Shown here: in pieces, positions 1 to 7,331 of the stretch | How the letters are laid out: each line of letters opens with the position of its first letter | Numbering within the stretch: the stretch's first letter is position 1 | Source of the DNA: Methylohalomonas lacus | Lineage (GTDB): Bacteria > Pseudomonadota > Gammaproteobacteria > Methylohalomonadales > Methylohalomonadaceae | Direction: 5' to 3' | Length of the DNA: 64,000 nucleotides | NCBI RefSeq assembly: GCF_024808875.1 | Contig: NZ_JANUCT010000016.1 | Location: 1 to 64,000, forward strand | Position numbers and translations under genes: made by a program | The notes under the pieces: generated by a model | Databases searched by the model: none | Seen by the model: the letters and a program-made list of their open reading frames with translations, nothing else | Told to the model about the DNA's origin: nothing

Positions 1-90
1 GGACCGATTGAATGGCCGTCCCCGCAAAGTACTTGATGCGCAAACACCATTCGAAGCCTTTAATGAACTGTTGCGTTAGAATCTAGAGAC
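1..90 (+). mobile_element. Right end of an IS30-family insertion sequence (truncated by window edge)
   Basis: The window opens inside the last codons of an IS30-type transposase. The stop codon is followed at once by GAATCTAGA, which resembles the terminal inverted repeat of IS30-family elements, where the repeat typically overlaps the 3' end of the transposase gene. The DNA after it (about 90-170) is much more AT-rich than the rest of the window, so the exact element boundary and target duplication cannot be fixed without the left end, which lies outside. Confidence 0.6.
2..79 (+). CDS. IS30-family transposase, C-terminal fragment
   Basis: The frame open from the window edge reads DRLNGRPRKVLDAQTPFEAF and then NELLR before TAG. 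The motif LNxRPRKxLxxxTPxExF is the characteristic C-terminal tail of IS30-family DDE transposases. Only 25 residues are inside the window, so the catalytic domain cannot be inspected. Whether the element is intact upstream is unknown. Confidence 0.75.
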   Translation, partial: DRLNGRPRKVLDAQTPFEAFNELLR

Positions 91-222
91 CAACTAAAAT
101 TAATTTCATTAAAACATAAATCTAAAGGTTTATCTTATTGATTCTTAATGCATCCTATTTCAATAATTCTTAGAAACTACATATTCACCAGGATCTCCAG
201 CGAGTCCCCAGTAGATTCAGGG

Positions 223-1668
223 CTATTTAGTCCAGAACATCGGCGTGAAAATCACCAGCAGGGTAAAGATTTCCAGCCGCCCCAGCAGCATGGCAAATGT
301 ACACACCCAGGTCGAGAAATCGCTGAGACTGGTGAATGTCGTACCGACGTTGCCCAGGCCCGGCCCCAGGTTATTCATGCAACTGGCAATTGCGCCATAG
401 GCCGTGACCATATCCACACCATCCGCAAGCAGGACCAACATCAGTCCGACAAAAATAATTACATAGGCAGAGATAAACCCTCGAACGGCGTTGATAATCT
501 CTGGCTGTACAACACGATTGCCGATCTTGAGCGGTCTCACAATTCTCGGATGAACCAACATCCTGATCTGGCGCATGGATTCCCGGAACAGGATTAATAT
601 GCGGATAATCTTCATGCCGCCAGCTGTCGAGCCAGCACAACCGCCGAAGAAGCTGATAAATATCAGTAACACCGGCATCCCGGCAGGCCACAGGTTGAAG
701 TCATCAATGCCATACCCGGTGCTGGTAATCACCGAAACAACCTCGAATGCTGCCAGACGCATGGCATGATTGGCGTCATCAGTATAACCATAGCTATAAA
801 GGAAGACGGCAATCATAACCGCCAAGGTCATCGCGATACTTACAAAGGTACGGGTTTGCGTGTCGGCCACATAGCGTAATGGGTTCCAGGAACGCCAGAC
901 CAGGTAATGGATACTGAAGCTGATACCCCCAAGCAGCATGAAAACAATAGCAATGCTTTCTATCAGCGGGCTATCGAAGTAACCAATACTCGCATCATGG
1001 TTGGAGAAGCCGCCTGTAGAGACAGTGGTAAAGCTGTGCGCTATGGCGTCAAAGAGCGACATACCTGCATACCAATAGGCCAGTGCGCAAAGCACCGTCA
1101 TGCCGATATAGAGGGTAATCAGGAACTGGGCCGTATGCGCGATCCGCGGGGTCAGTTTTTCATCCTTGACTGGCCCGGGTGTTTCCGCCTTGTAGAGCTG
1201 CATACCGCCCACGCCCAGCATTGGCAGTATGGCCACGGCGAAAACGATTACACCAATACCGCCATACCACTGTAACTGCTGGCGGTAGAGTTGCAGGGAT
1301 AAAGGCAGTGAATCCAGTCCCGACATGACCGTTGCGCCGGTAGTGGTAAAACCGGATACGGCCTCAAAGACCGCATCTGTAACACTCAGGTGGGCACCGA
1401 GGACCAGCGGCAGTGCTCCCAGGCCTCCGAGCACTACCCAGAACAGGGAAACGATCAGGAATCCGTCACGTCCCCTGAGATTTTCGATGCTGGTGCGATT
1501 AAATCCCCATAGAATCACCCCTGCACCGGCCAGGAGCAACAGACTCTCGATAAAGTGTATAGCCTCGCCATCGTCCACTGCCAAGGAGACAAAGACGTTC
1601 GGCAGCAAGGTCGCGCTGAAAAGCAGCAGGCACAGGCCGAGTATGTAAGCAATCGCCCGATAATTCAT
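223..1668 (-). CDS. trkH: TrkH-type potassium uptake membrane subunit
   Basis: K+ translocating subunit of the Trk system, an inner-membrane protein that works with the cytoplasmic NAD-binding TrkA (not in this window). The 481 residues match the family length (E. coli TrkH 483). The four selectivity-filter loops are visible: TTTGAT at about 108-113, STGGFS at 217-222, TSTGYG at 315-320 and NLGPGLGN at 433-440, each between hydrophobic segments. GGCAGSTAGG at about 342-351 is another family signature. The Shine-Dalgarno sequence before the ATG is poor. The gene stands alone between the IS end and a CDF transporter on the same strand. Confidence 0.95.
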   Translation of the reverse strand: MNYRAIAYILGLCLLLFSATLLPNVFVSLAVDDGEAIHFIESLLLLAGAGVILWGFNRTSIENLRGRDGFLIVSLFWVVLGGLGALPLVLGAHLSVTDAVFEAVSGFTTTGATVMSGLDSLPLSLQLYRQQLQWYGGIGVIVFAVAILPMLGVGGMQLYKAETPGPVKDEKLTPRIAHTAQFLITLYIGMTVLCALAYWYAGMSLFDAIAHSFTTVSTGGFSNHDASIGYFDSPLIESIAIVFMLLGGISFSIHYLVWRSWNPLRYVADTQTRTFVSIAMTLAVMIAVFLYSYGYTDDANHAMRLAAFEVVSVITSTGYGIDDFNLWPAGMPVLLIFISFFGGCAGSTAGGMKIIRILILFRESMRQIRMLVHPRIVRPLKIGNRVVQPEIINAVRGFISAYVIIFVGLMLVLLADGVDMVTAYGAIASCMNNLGPGLGNVGTTFTSLSDFSTWVCTFAMLLGRLEIFTLLVIFTPMFWTK

Positions 1669-1972
1669 ACTTTATGATAACTTGATTTTTTGTGCGCCGC
1701 ACATATACGGAACGAATTATCAGGACTATCGATATAGTGATGTATGAGGCACGGAAGATGTGCGCTCGAATCCCGTTACTCGACTACGCTGCACGTTCTG
1801 TGAACGACGATGTCGAGAGCAGACAGACGCCGTAACTAACTGTTTGGTTTATATTTATTGATTTACCCCGGCTTGCCTCATAATACCGGGACCGGTGATT
1901 CGAGCCATCAATTGAATCTCTCCCTGTACTCCCCTTACTGCGGTTGAGCCTCTTGATGCTACAGGCCATGTT
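1669..1972. other. Intergenic region without a recognisable gene
   Basis: About 300 bases between trkH and the CDF transporter gene. A 61-codon frame on the minus strand has no recognisable product and no family features, and I do not call it. The trkH promoter should lie near 1670-1740, where AT-rich hexamers such as TATATG occur on the minus strand, but no well-spaced -35/-10 pair stands out. Confidence 0.5.
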
Positions 1973-2584
1973 TCATGCCTCGCGCAGTTCCGATCGAGCC
2001 GATGCCAGCACCCGTATTGAGGAACGCAGGAAGAATGAGGCAAGACAGATAGCAACCAGTAAATCGGGCCATGCCGCTTCGGTCAGCCAGACCGCACCGG
2101 CTGCAACAAAAACCGACACATTGGCCACAATATCATTGCGGGAGCACTCCCAGACCGAGCTCATATTGACATCGTCGCCCCTGTGCCGCCATAGCAATGC
2201 CAGGCAGGTACTATTGGCAATAAGCGCTACCACACTGAACAGGCCCATTAACTCGAATACTGGCACACTGGGTTCGATCAGCCTGTAAATGATCTGACCC
2301 CATACGGCGAGCGCCGCGAGCAGAATAAGCATGCCCTTGAACAGGGCTACACGGGCCTTGCTTCGCATACCCAAACTGACTGCATACAGGCTGAATGCAT
2401 AGGTTAAAGCATCGCCGAGGTTATCAAGACTGTCCGAAAGCAGGGCGCTGGAATCGGCATAAAGGGCAGCTGTAAGAATAACCATGAACATCACTGCATT
2501 GATGACCAGGACTATTCTCAACGTCCCGCTTTGACGTTGTTGAAGCTGCTTCAGATCGTCTGTGTTATGACAACAGTCGCTCAT
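1973..2584 (-). CDS. Short cation diffusion facilitator (CDF) family transporter
   Basis: Predicted inner-membrane divalent metal cation/proton antiporter. The 203 residues hold the transmembrane domain, with the acidic helix LLSDSLDNLGDAL (Asp51, Asp54, Asp58) that corresponds to the metal-binding helix 2 of CDF proteins, and a later helix with NDIVANVSVF. The N terminus carries a Cys pair (SDCCHN), a possible metal-sensing feature. The protein ends soon after the last membrane helix, so the cytoplasmic C-terminal dimerisation domain of classical CDF proteins (about 300 residues) is absent. Substrate is unknown; Zn, Co or Ni are all possible. A 9-bp-arm palindrome sits just upstream. Confidence 0.8.
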   Translation of the reverse strand: MSDCCHNTDDLKQLQQRQSGTLRIVLVINAVMFMVILTAALYADSSALLSDSLDNLGDALTYAFSLYAVSLGMRSKARVALFKGMLILLAALAVWGQIIYRLIEPSVPVFELMGLFSVVALIANSTCLALLWRHRGDDVNMSSVWECSRNDIVANVSVFVAAGAVWLTEAAWPDLLVAICLASFFLRSSIRVLASARSELREA

Positions 2585-2623
2585 GATTTTTTACAAGGAT
2601 TGAATGGAGTACATAATTTTTAA

Positions 2624-2644
2624 GTTGGTGGTTGCACCACCAAC
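2624..2644. promoter_or_regulatory. Perfect 9-bp inverted repeat upstream of the CDF gene
   Basis: GTTGGTGGT-TGC-ACCACCAAC is a perfect inverted repeat with a 3-base loop, about 40 bases upstream of the CDF start codon (minus strand). It is flanked by AT-rich DNA. It could be a metalloregulator operator or a terminator for the pqiC-side transcript: read on the minus strand the hairpin is followed by TTAAAAATTATG, an imperfect U-tract. Function is inferred only. Confidence 0.4.
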
Positions 2645-2852
2645 GTTTCTTTCAGTATCTGCGAAGTCGTCAAAACATAACTTGATAGGATCTGTTGAAT
2701 TACAATTTTTGACCGGACAAAAAAACCGCTCGTCCCCTTATAGAGGGAAGATCTATTTCCAACCTGTTCCCTTGGCCTGTAACACCGTATACGGGCTTCA
2801 CCGGCTTGCTGATAAATTGTTTTCCGGCATGACCCACTAACACTTATGACTA

Positions 2853-3482
2853 TTAGTTTGACTCTGCCTTGAGCGCCTGGATTTCCCTGTTTATTTCCCC
2901 GATCGTTTTGCGCCAACCCTGCGCCAGGCTCTTGACCAGTGCTTCATATCCATCCTCTGACTGAGGTATCCGTTCAAAAAAGTTCTGACCAGTCAGGTAA
3001 TTGTTTTGCGTGTCACGTAGTGACCAACGGCCGGAGATAACCGCAACGCCATCAAAGCGACCATGGAATTCATCGATCTCGACCGTTAGAAAGAAAGTAT
3101 CGCCGGCAGCATCATCGCCATGCCCGCGGCCGCTAATAAAGCGATAGCCTGGGTATTGCTGCAACAGCTCATCGCGCAACTGACGTCGCAATTGTTCGGC
3201 AAGCGAGCCCGCCCAGCGATGACCGTATGCGGACTCCATACGATACTCGCTGGTCTGATAGCTGATACCCGGCGCGGCCAGGTAGTCTGCCGTGTTGACT
3301 GTTATCTCGACAAACAGTGGCTCGGCATCGGTCTCCTGTGTAACCTTTGTAGCTGCAGGCAGTGTGTAGTGCTGCACCTCAACCGGTTTGTTCGCACAAC
3401 CCGCCAATAGTAGTGCCAGCAGGGCGACGACAAAACCGGCCGGCCATGAGATTGCGCGAACATCCTTCCGCTGTGGATACAT
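2853..3482 (-). CDS. pqiC: PqiC-like outer-membrane lipoprotein (ABC-type transport auxiliary, DUF330)
   Basis: Third component of the Pqi inter-membrane lipid transport system, thought to anchor the PqiB tunnel at the outer membrane. The 209 residues start with a basic segment, a hydrophobic stretch and the lipobox LLAGC, so the mature lipoprotein should begin at that Cys. The rest matches the PqiC/YmbA fold (VEVQHYTLPA near the N terminus, AEQLRRQLRDEL in the middle). The ATG is preceded by AGGAG. It lies 13 bases downstream of pqiB in the same direction. Confidence 0.85.
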   Translation of the reverse strand: MYPQRKDVRAISWPAGFVVALLALLLAGCANKPVEVQHYTLPAATKVTQETDAEPLFVEITVNTADYLAAPGISYQTSEYRMESAYGHRWAGSLAEQLRRQLRDELLQQYPGYRFISGRGHGDDAAGDTFFLTVEIDEFHGRFDGVAVISGRWSLRDTQNNYLTGQNFFERIPQSEDGYEALVKSLAQGWRKTIGEINREIQALKAESN

Positions 3483-3495
3483 GTGTGACTCCTGT

Positions 3496-5148
3496 TCAAT
3501 CCCCGGGCGATGCTTTCGGCTGCGGATCTTCCTCGGGCAGTTTGTTGAAGATCAGCGCGTTAGGTTGCTTGTTCAGGGTTTCAACAAACGGCTGGAAGTC
3601 GTTCATCATTGTCTGCAGCTGTTTCAATGTATCTGTAAGTATCTCATATGCCGGCGCACCGGGTTTGGCACCATCCAGGGTTTCATTGATCTCATCCAGC
3701 GTGCTGCGTATATCGCCCGGCAATGCCTGCATATCCTCGCTCTCAAGCAGGTCGCTGATCTGGCTGCTCAGCTCGCGCAGATCTTTCAGCATCGCCTCCG
3801 AAGTACCGAGATTCGAATCCAGTTTTTCTATCAACGCCTCGATTTCGAGATTATTAATCTTGTCCATGAATTGCGACAGCCGCTGGTCCAGCTGGCTCAA
3901 TCTTGAAGGCACGCTGGGGAAAACCGGTTTGTCGACAAACTCGCTGATCTCCATTGCCGTGGCATCTGCGTAAAAGCCGATATCGACGAACGAGGAGCCG
4001 GTCAGGAAATTACCGGTTTTCAGCGAGGCGCGCAGGCCATTGGCGAATAGTCGCTGGTAACGCTGACGCCATTCGACCAGTTCATCCTCGTCCATGAAGG
4101 GATCCAGACGTTGCGGCTCGATTCGGATCAGTACCGGTATCTTGATGTCAGACAGGGTCTTGACCCGTTCCGGCGTAAATTCGTAGGGCACATCGATGAC
4201 GGTGCCGATGCGCACACCGCGGTATTCCACCGCCGCATCGGGACTGAGACTACGCACCGTATCATCGACCAGCATCACATATTCGAGATACTTATCGAAG
4301 CTCGCCTGGTAGGCGCTGTTTTCACTGTCGTAAAGCGTGAACACGCTTGATTCACCAACCGGATCACCCGGCGGCAGGTCCTCCGGTACACCGAAAGTGA
4401 TGCCACCACCGATAACCGATTCCAGTGTGCCCATATCTACCTGCATGCCGCCAGCATTGAGTTCCAGAGACACCCCGGAAGCCGACCAGAAACGCGTGTT
4501 CTCGGTCACAAGATCGCGGTACTTGTCGTCGATAAATATGCGGTAATGCATCTGCCGATCATCCATCTTGAAATCGGCGGATTCTATCCGGCCGACATCG
4601 AAACCACTGTAGATGACCGGATCACCGACACTCAGCCGATCCGCATTTTCGCTATGCAGCTTTACGCGCAGCCCATCCTTATGCATTTTCGCGATCGGCG
4701 GTTCTTCTAGCACTTCAAAGCGCCGTTGCGTCTGCTCTTCCTGACCGGGCATCAGTTCAATATAGGCCCCCGACCAGAGCGTGCCCAGGCCACTGATGCC
4801 CTCGCGGCCGATACGCGGTTTGACCACCCAGAAACGCGTATCGCTTTTTAACAGGCGTTCGCTGTCCTTGTTCATCTGTGCCGTAATAATCACGTGACCG
4901 TGATCATCGGACAGGCGCATCGATTCGACCTTGCCGACTTCGACATTGCGCGCCTTGATCAGTGTCTTGCCGGCCTGGATACCATCCGCAGAGTTCATTT
5001 CCAGTATGACCCGGGGACCGGTCGTCGATATATTGTAGTAAACCATCCAGCCGCCGATAGCGATCGCGATAATCGGCACAATCCAGATGGATGACAAAGC
5101 GCGCCGGCGTGGCTTCTTCTTCGCCTGTGTCAGGTCGGTATCACTCAT
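3496..5148 (-). CDS. pqiB: PqiB, MCE-domain lipid transport protein
   Basis: Periplasm-spanning MCE protein that forms a hexameric tunnel for phospholipid passage between the membranes. The 550 residues agree with E. coli PqiB (546). One N-terminal membrane anchor (about 20-40, SSIWIVPIIAIAIGGW) is followed by three MCE repeats, recognisable at GPRVILEMNSADGIQAGKT, LRVKLHSENADRLSVGDPV and the third near VEYRGVRIGTV. A long C-terminal helical segment (after about 405) forms the needle in characterised homologues. Its ATG follows the pqiA stop directly (TGAATG), which indicates translational coupling. Confidence 0.93.
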   Translation of the reverse strand: MSDTDLTQAKKKPRRRALSSIWIVPIIAIAIGGWMVYYNISTTGPRVILEMNSADGIQAGKTLIKARNVEVGKVESMRLSDDHGHVIITAQMNKDSERLLKSDTRFWVVKPRIGREGISGLGTLWSGAYIELMPGQEEQTQRRFEVLEEPPIAKMHKDGLRVKLHSENADRLSVGDPVIYSGFDVGRIESADFKMDDRQMHYRIFIDDKYRDLVTENTRFWSASGVSLELNAGGMQVDMGTLESVIGGGITFGVPEDLPPGDPVGESSVFTLYDSENSAYQASFDKYLEYVMLVDDTVRSLSPDAAVEYRGVRIGTVIDVPYEFTPERVKTLSDIKIPVLIRIEPQRLDPFMDEDELVEWRQRYQRLFANGLRASLKTGNFLTGSSFVDIGFYADATAMEISEFVDKPVFPSVPSRLSQLDQRLSQFMDKINNLEIEALIEKLDSNLGTSEAMLKDLRELSSQISDLLESEDMQALPGDIRSTLDEINETLDGAKPGAPAYEILTDTLKQLQTMMNDFQPFVETLNKQPNALIFNKLPEEDPQPKASPGD

Positions 5149-6420
5149 TCAGCCCTGTTCCGCGGTTGCTGTTGACTGTTTTTCGGCCATCCATAACAGA
5201 CGTGCGTCAAACTGCATGGCCGCGATCATGGTAATGATCACGACGGCTGCAAACGGCAGGATGCCTGGACCGGGTGAGACGGACATCAGGACACCCGCCT
5301 GGATCAGGGCCGCCAGTATCGCTACCACAAAAACATCAATCATCGACCAGCGGCCGATAAAATGCGTGATCCGGTACAGGCGGATCTGAATCCCGGGCTT
5401 CAGCGTTTGCGCCCGCCGCGCCACCCAGCACAGCCAGCCCAGTGCCAGCAATTTGGCTATCGGTATGACAATGCTGGCAACGAAAATGATCACGGCAATC
5501 GGCAAAGAACCGGTTTCGGCCAGATGCAGGATACCGCCGATGATTGTCTGCGGCGTAGTTGCGCCAAAACTGACCGTATTCATTATCGGCAGCACCATGG
5601 CCGGAACATACAACACGGCACCCGTAAGCAACAGTGCCCAGGTACGCTCCAGCGTTGCCGTCGCCGGCAACCGGGTGTGTTCGCCGCAGCGTGGACACTT
5701 GTCCTGGCCCGCCGCCGGTATCGGGAAGGTACATAGCTCGCAACCGGTTATGCCCTGTTCGCCCGCGTTGACACCGGCCTGCAGATGCGCCGGCAGCGAC
5801 GGCTCACCGGCCAAGGCAAACCAGAGACGGTCACTGTCGATACTGGTCACCGTTTTCAGCAACAGACCGACGAAAATGCAAAACGCCCAGAAAGATGGAC
5901 CAAAGGCGATGTCGGCCATGCTGGCCACCTTGCTCATGCTCACCAGCACGCCGATCAGGAACACGTCCGCCATCATCCATGGATGCAGACGCATGACCAG
6001 CCGCGCCAGCGACCGGTGCCAGGCATTCACCTCGCGAAAGGCGATCTTCATGTAAATAAAGCTGACTCCGGCCAGAAACAATGCCGGGAAAACGAGAATC
6101 GCCAGCACCACGACCAGCGCCAGCAGTAACTCGCTGTCATAGAACAGCATGCTGGCGGTTTCCGCCACGGCGATTTGCTGTTGCACGCCCTGGATCTCGA
6201 AACTCGCGAATGTGAAAGGCAATGCAAACAGCAGCATCAACAGGGCGGCGCTGGCGTAGGCCAGTACCTGCTGTACCGAATCCGGCACGCGGCGCACCAG
6301 CGTATGCCGACAACGCGGACACTCGGCGCCTTCACCGGGCCGCAGACGCGGCAGGCCGACGACCAGCTCGCACTCGGGACAGACCCGCAGCCGGCGTGGC
6401 CGACGGGATACTGATGTCAT
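5149..6420 (-). CDS. pqiA: PqiA, inner-membrane partner of PqiB
   Basis: Integral inner-membrane protein that feeds lipids to the PqiB tunnel. The 423 residues show the family's duplicated layout: two zinc-ribbon modules (Cys14, Cys17, Cys34, Cys37; then CELC and CPRC near residues 226-243), each followed by about four membrane helices. The gene is immediately upstream of pqiB. The start codon has only a weak Shine-Dalgarno sequence and the gap to the preceding gene is 57 bases, so it is probably expressed with that gene. Confidence 0.93.
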   Translation of the reverse strand: MTSVSRRPRRLRVCPECELVVGLPRLRPGEGAECPRCRHTLVRRVPDSVQQVLAYASAALLMLLFALPFTFASFEIQGVQQQIAVAETASMLFYDSELLLALVVVLAILVFPALFLAGVSFIYMKIAFREVNAWHRSLARLVMRLHPWMMADVFLIGVLVSMSKVASMADIAFGPSFWAFCIFVGLLLKTVTSIDSDRLWFALAGEPSLPAHLQAGVNAGEQGITGCELCTFPIPAAGQDKCPRCGEHTRLPATATLERTWALLLTGAVLYVPAMVLPIMNTVSFGATTPQTIIGGILHLAETGSLPIAVIIFVASIVIPIAKLLALGWLCWVARRAQTLKPGIQIRLYRITHFIGRWSMIDVFVVAILAALIQAGVLMSVSPGPGILPFAAVVIITMIAAMQFDARLLWMAEKQSTATAEQG

Positions 6421-6477
6421 GGCAGCACTTGGACACTTGGCATCGAAAGTCCAGGACGCGAGATCATTACCCCGAAC

Positions 6478-7101
6478 TCAGTCGCCGTCCTTGAGGTAAC
6501 TGGCGAACATCTTTTGGAATTCCTCCTGGTTGACTTCCTCGTCACCCACTTCCATGGTCAGACGTTTCTCGACGCACTTCATGACCATGTCATTGAGATT
6601 GCGGATCAGGTTGATCGACATGGGCACCGTGCGCAGGTCACTGATTGCCAGACCGACCTCGCCGGATTTGGTCTCCACTTCCTTGAGCAGCACCACGGGC
6701 AGGAAATGATGTTCCATCATCAGCTGGTAGCCCCGATAGATGCTGCCGACGAAGTTGATGAGGTTCTCGCCGTACTGGTTCTGGGCAGCCATCAGGGCGC
6801 CGTGTCGGGTCTTACCCAGATCGATGGGTAAATCACAGTGCTCGAGACCGGAAAAAGTCATGCTTTCCCACTCCCGGTCGCCGGCCTTGCCAGCGGTCAC
6901 GACACCCAGCAGACCGCTTTCCCAGCACGGTTGCAGCTGGCTGACGGTCATACCGGCGAGCATGCCCTGGTCGCGCAGCGCCAGCTTGCCCTTTTCGAAG
7001 TAAAGCTGGCCCAGCATGGGCTTGTCCTTCTTGATATGCAGCACAAAGAGCTCGCCCAGGCCCTGAGCGTAGAGCATACGGACGGTATCGGCTAAGGCCA
7101 T
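6478..7101 (-). CDS. Uncharacterised 207-residue cytoplasmic protein upstream of pqiABC
   Basis: I do not recognise a family with confidence. The N-terminal third contains GQLYFEKGKLALRDQG, a pattern (glycine, hydrophobic, FxxGxL) reminiscent of DUF4388/PATAN-type domains found in bacterial signalling proteins. The rest is mixed helix/strand with an acidic C terminus and no membrane segment. A GAGG sits at good distance from the ATG. It precedes pqiA on the same strand (57-base gap) and is divergent from a Ser/Thr kinase, so a signalling adaptor role is possible but only inferred. Confidence 0.75.
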   Translation of the reverse strand: MALADTVRMLYAQGLGELFVLHIKKDKPMLGQLYFEKGKLALRDQGMLAGMTVSQLQPCWESGLLGVVTAGKAGDREWESMTFSGLEHCDLPIDLGKTRHGALMAAQNQYGENLINFVGSIYRGYQLMMEHHFLPVVLLKEVETKSGEVGLAISDLRTVPMSINLIRNLNDMVMKCVEKRLTMEVGDEEVNQEEFQKMFASYLKDGD

Positions 7102-7127
7102 CGAACTGCCTCAATAAAATGAGTGAC

Positions 7128-7157
7128 TTGACTTGAATAATGGCAGTTTAACATTAT
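7128..7157 (+). promoter_or_regulatory. Candidate sigma-70 promoter for the Ser/Thr kinase gene
   Basis: TTGACT (7128-7133) and CATTAT (7152-7157) are separated by 18 bases on the plus strand, in the 230-base divergent region. The -35 matches the consensus at five of six positions and the -10 at four of six. The implied leader of roughly 170 bases is long, so this is a tentative call. Confidence 0.3.
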
Positions 7158-7331
7158 CGCTGGAAGCATCGGCACGTATTGTGCGGTGCATCCAGGCTGC
7201 ACGGGCACCCTGTGGACGTGTCAAATCGGCACATACGCTGACCGACACAAGACTGGTGACCGGCACCACGGCCGGGGTAATATGCCGCTTGGCCAATGAC
7301 GGCGCCACAGAATCATTCATAACTGCATGCC

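Noticed and set aside
211-220. GTAGATTCAG as a second IS30-type end near trkH
   Set aside because: Only about eight bases resemble the terminal repeat and no partner or transposase lies on that side.
1784-1969. 61-codon frame between trkH and the CDF gene
   Set aside because: No recognisable product, no clear ribosome site, polar low-complexity composition.
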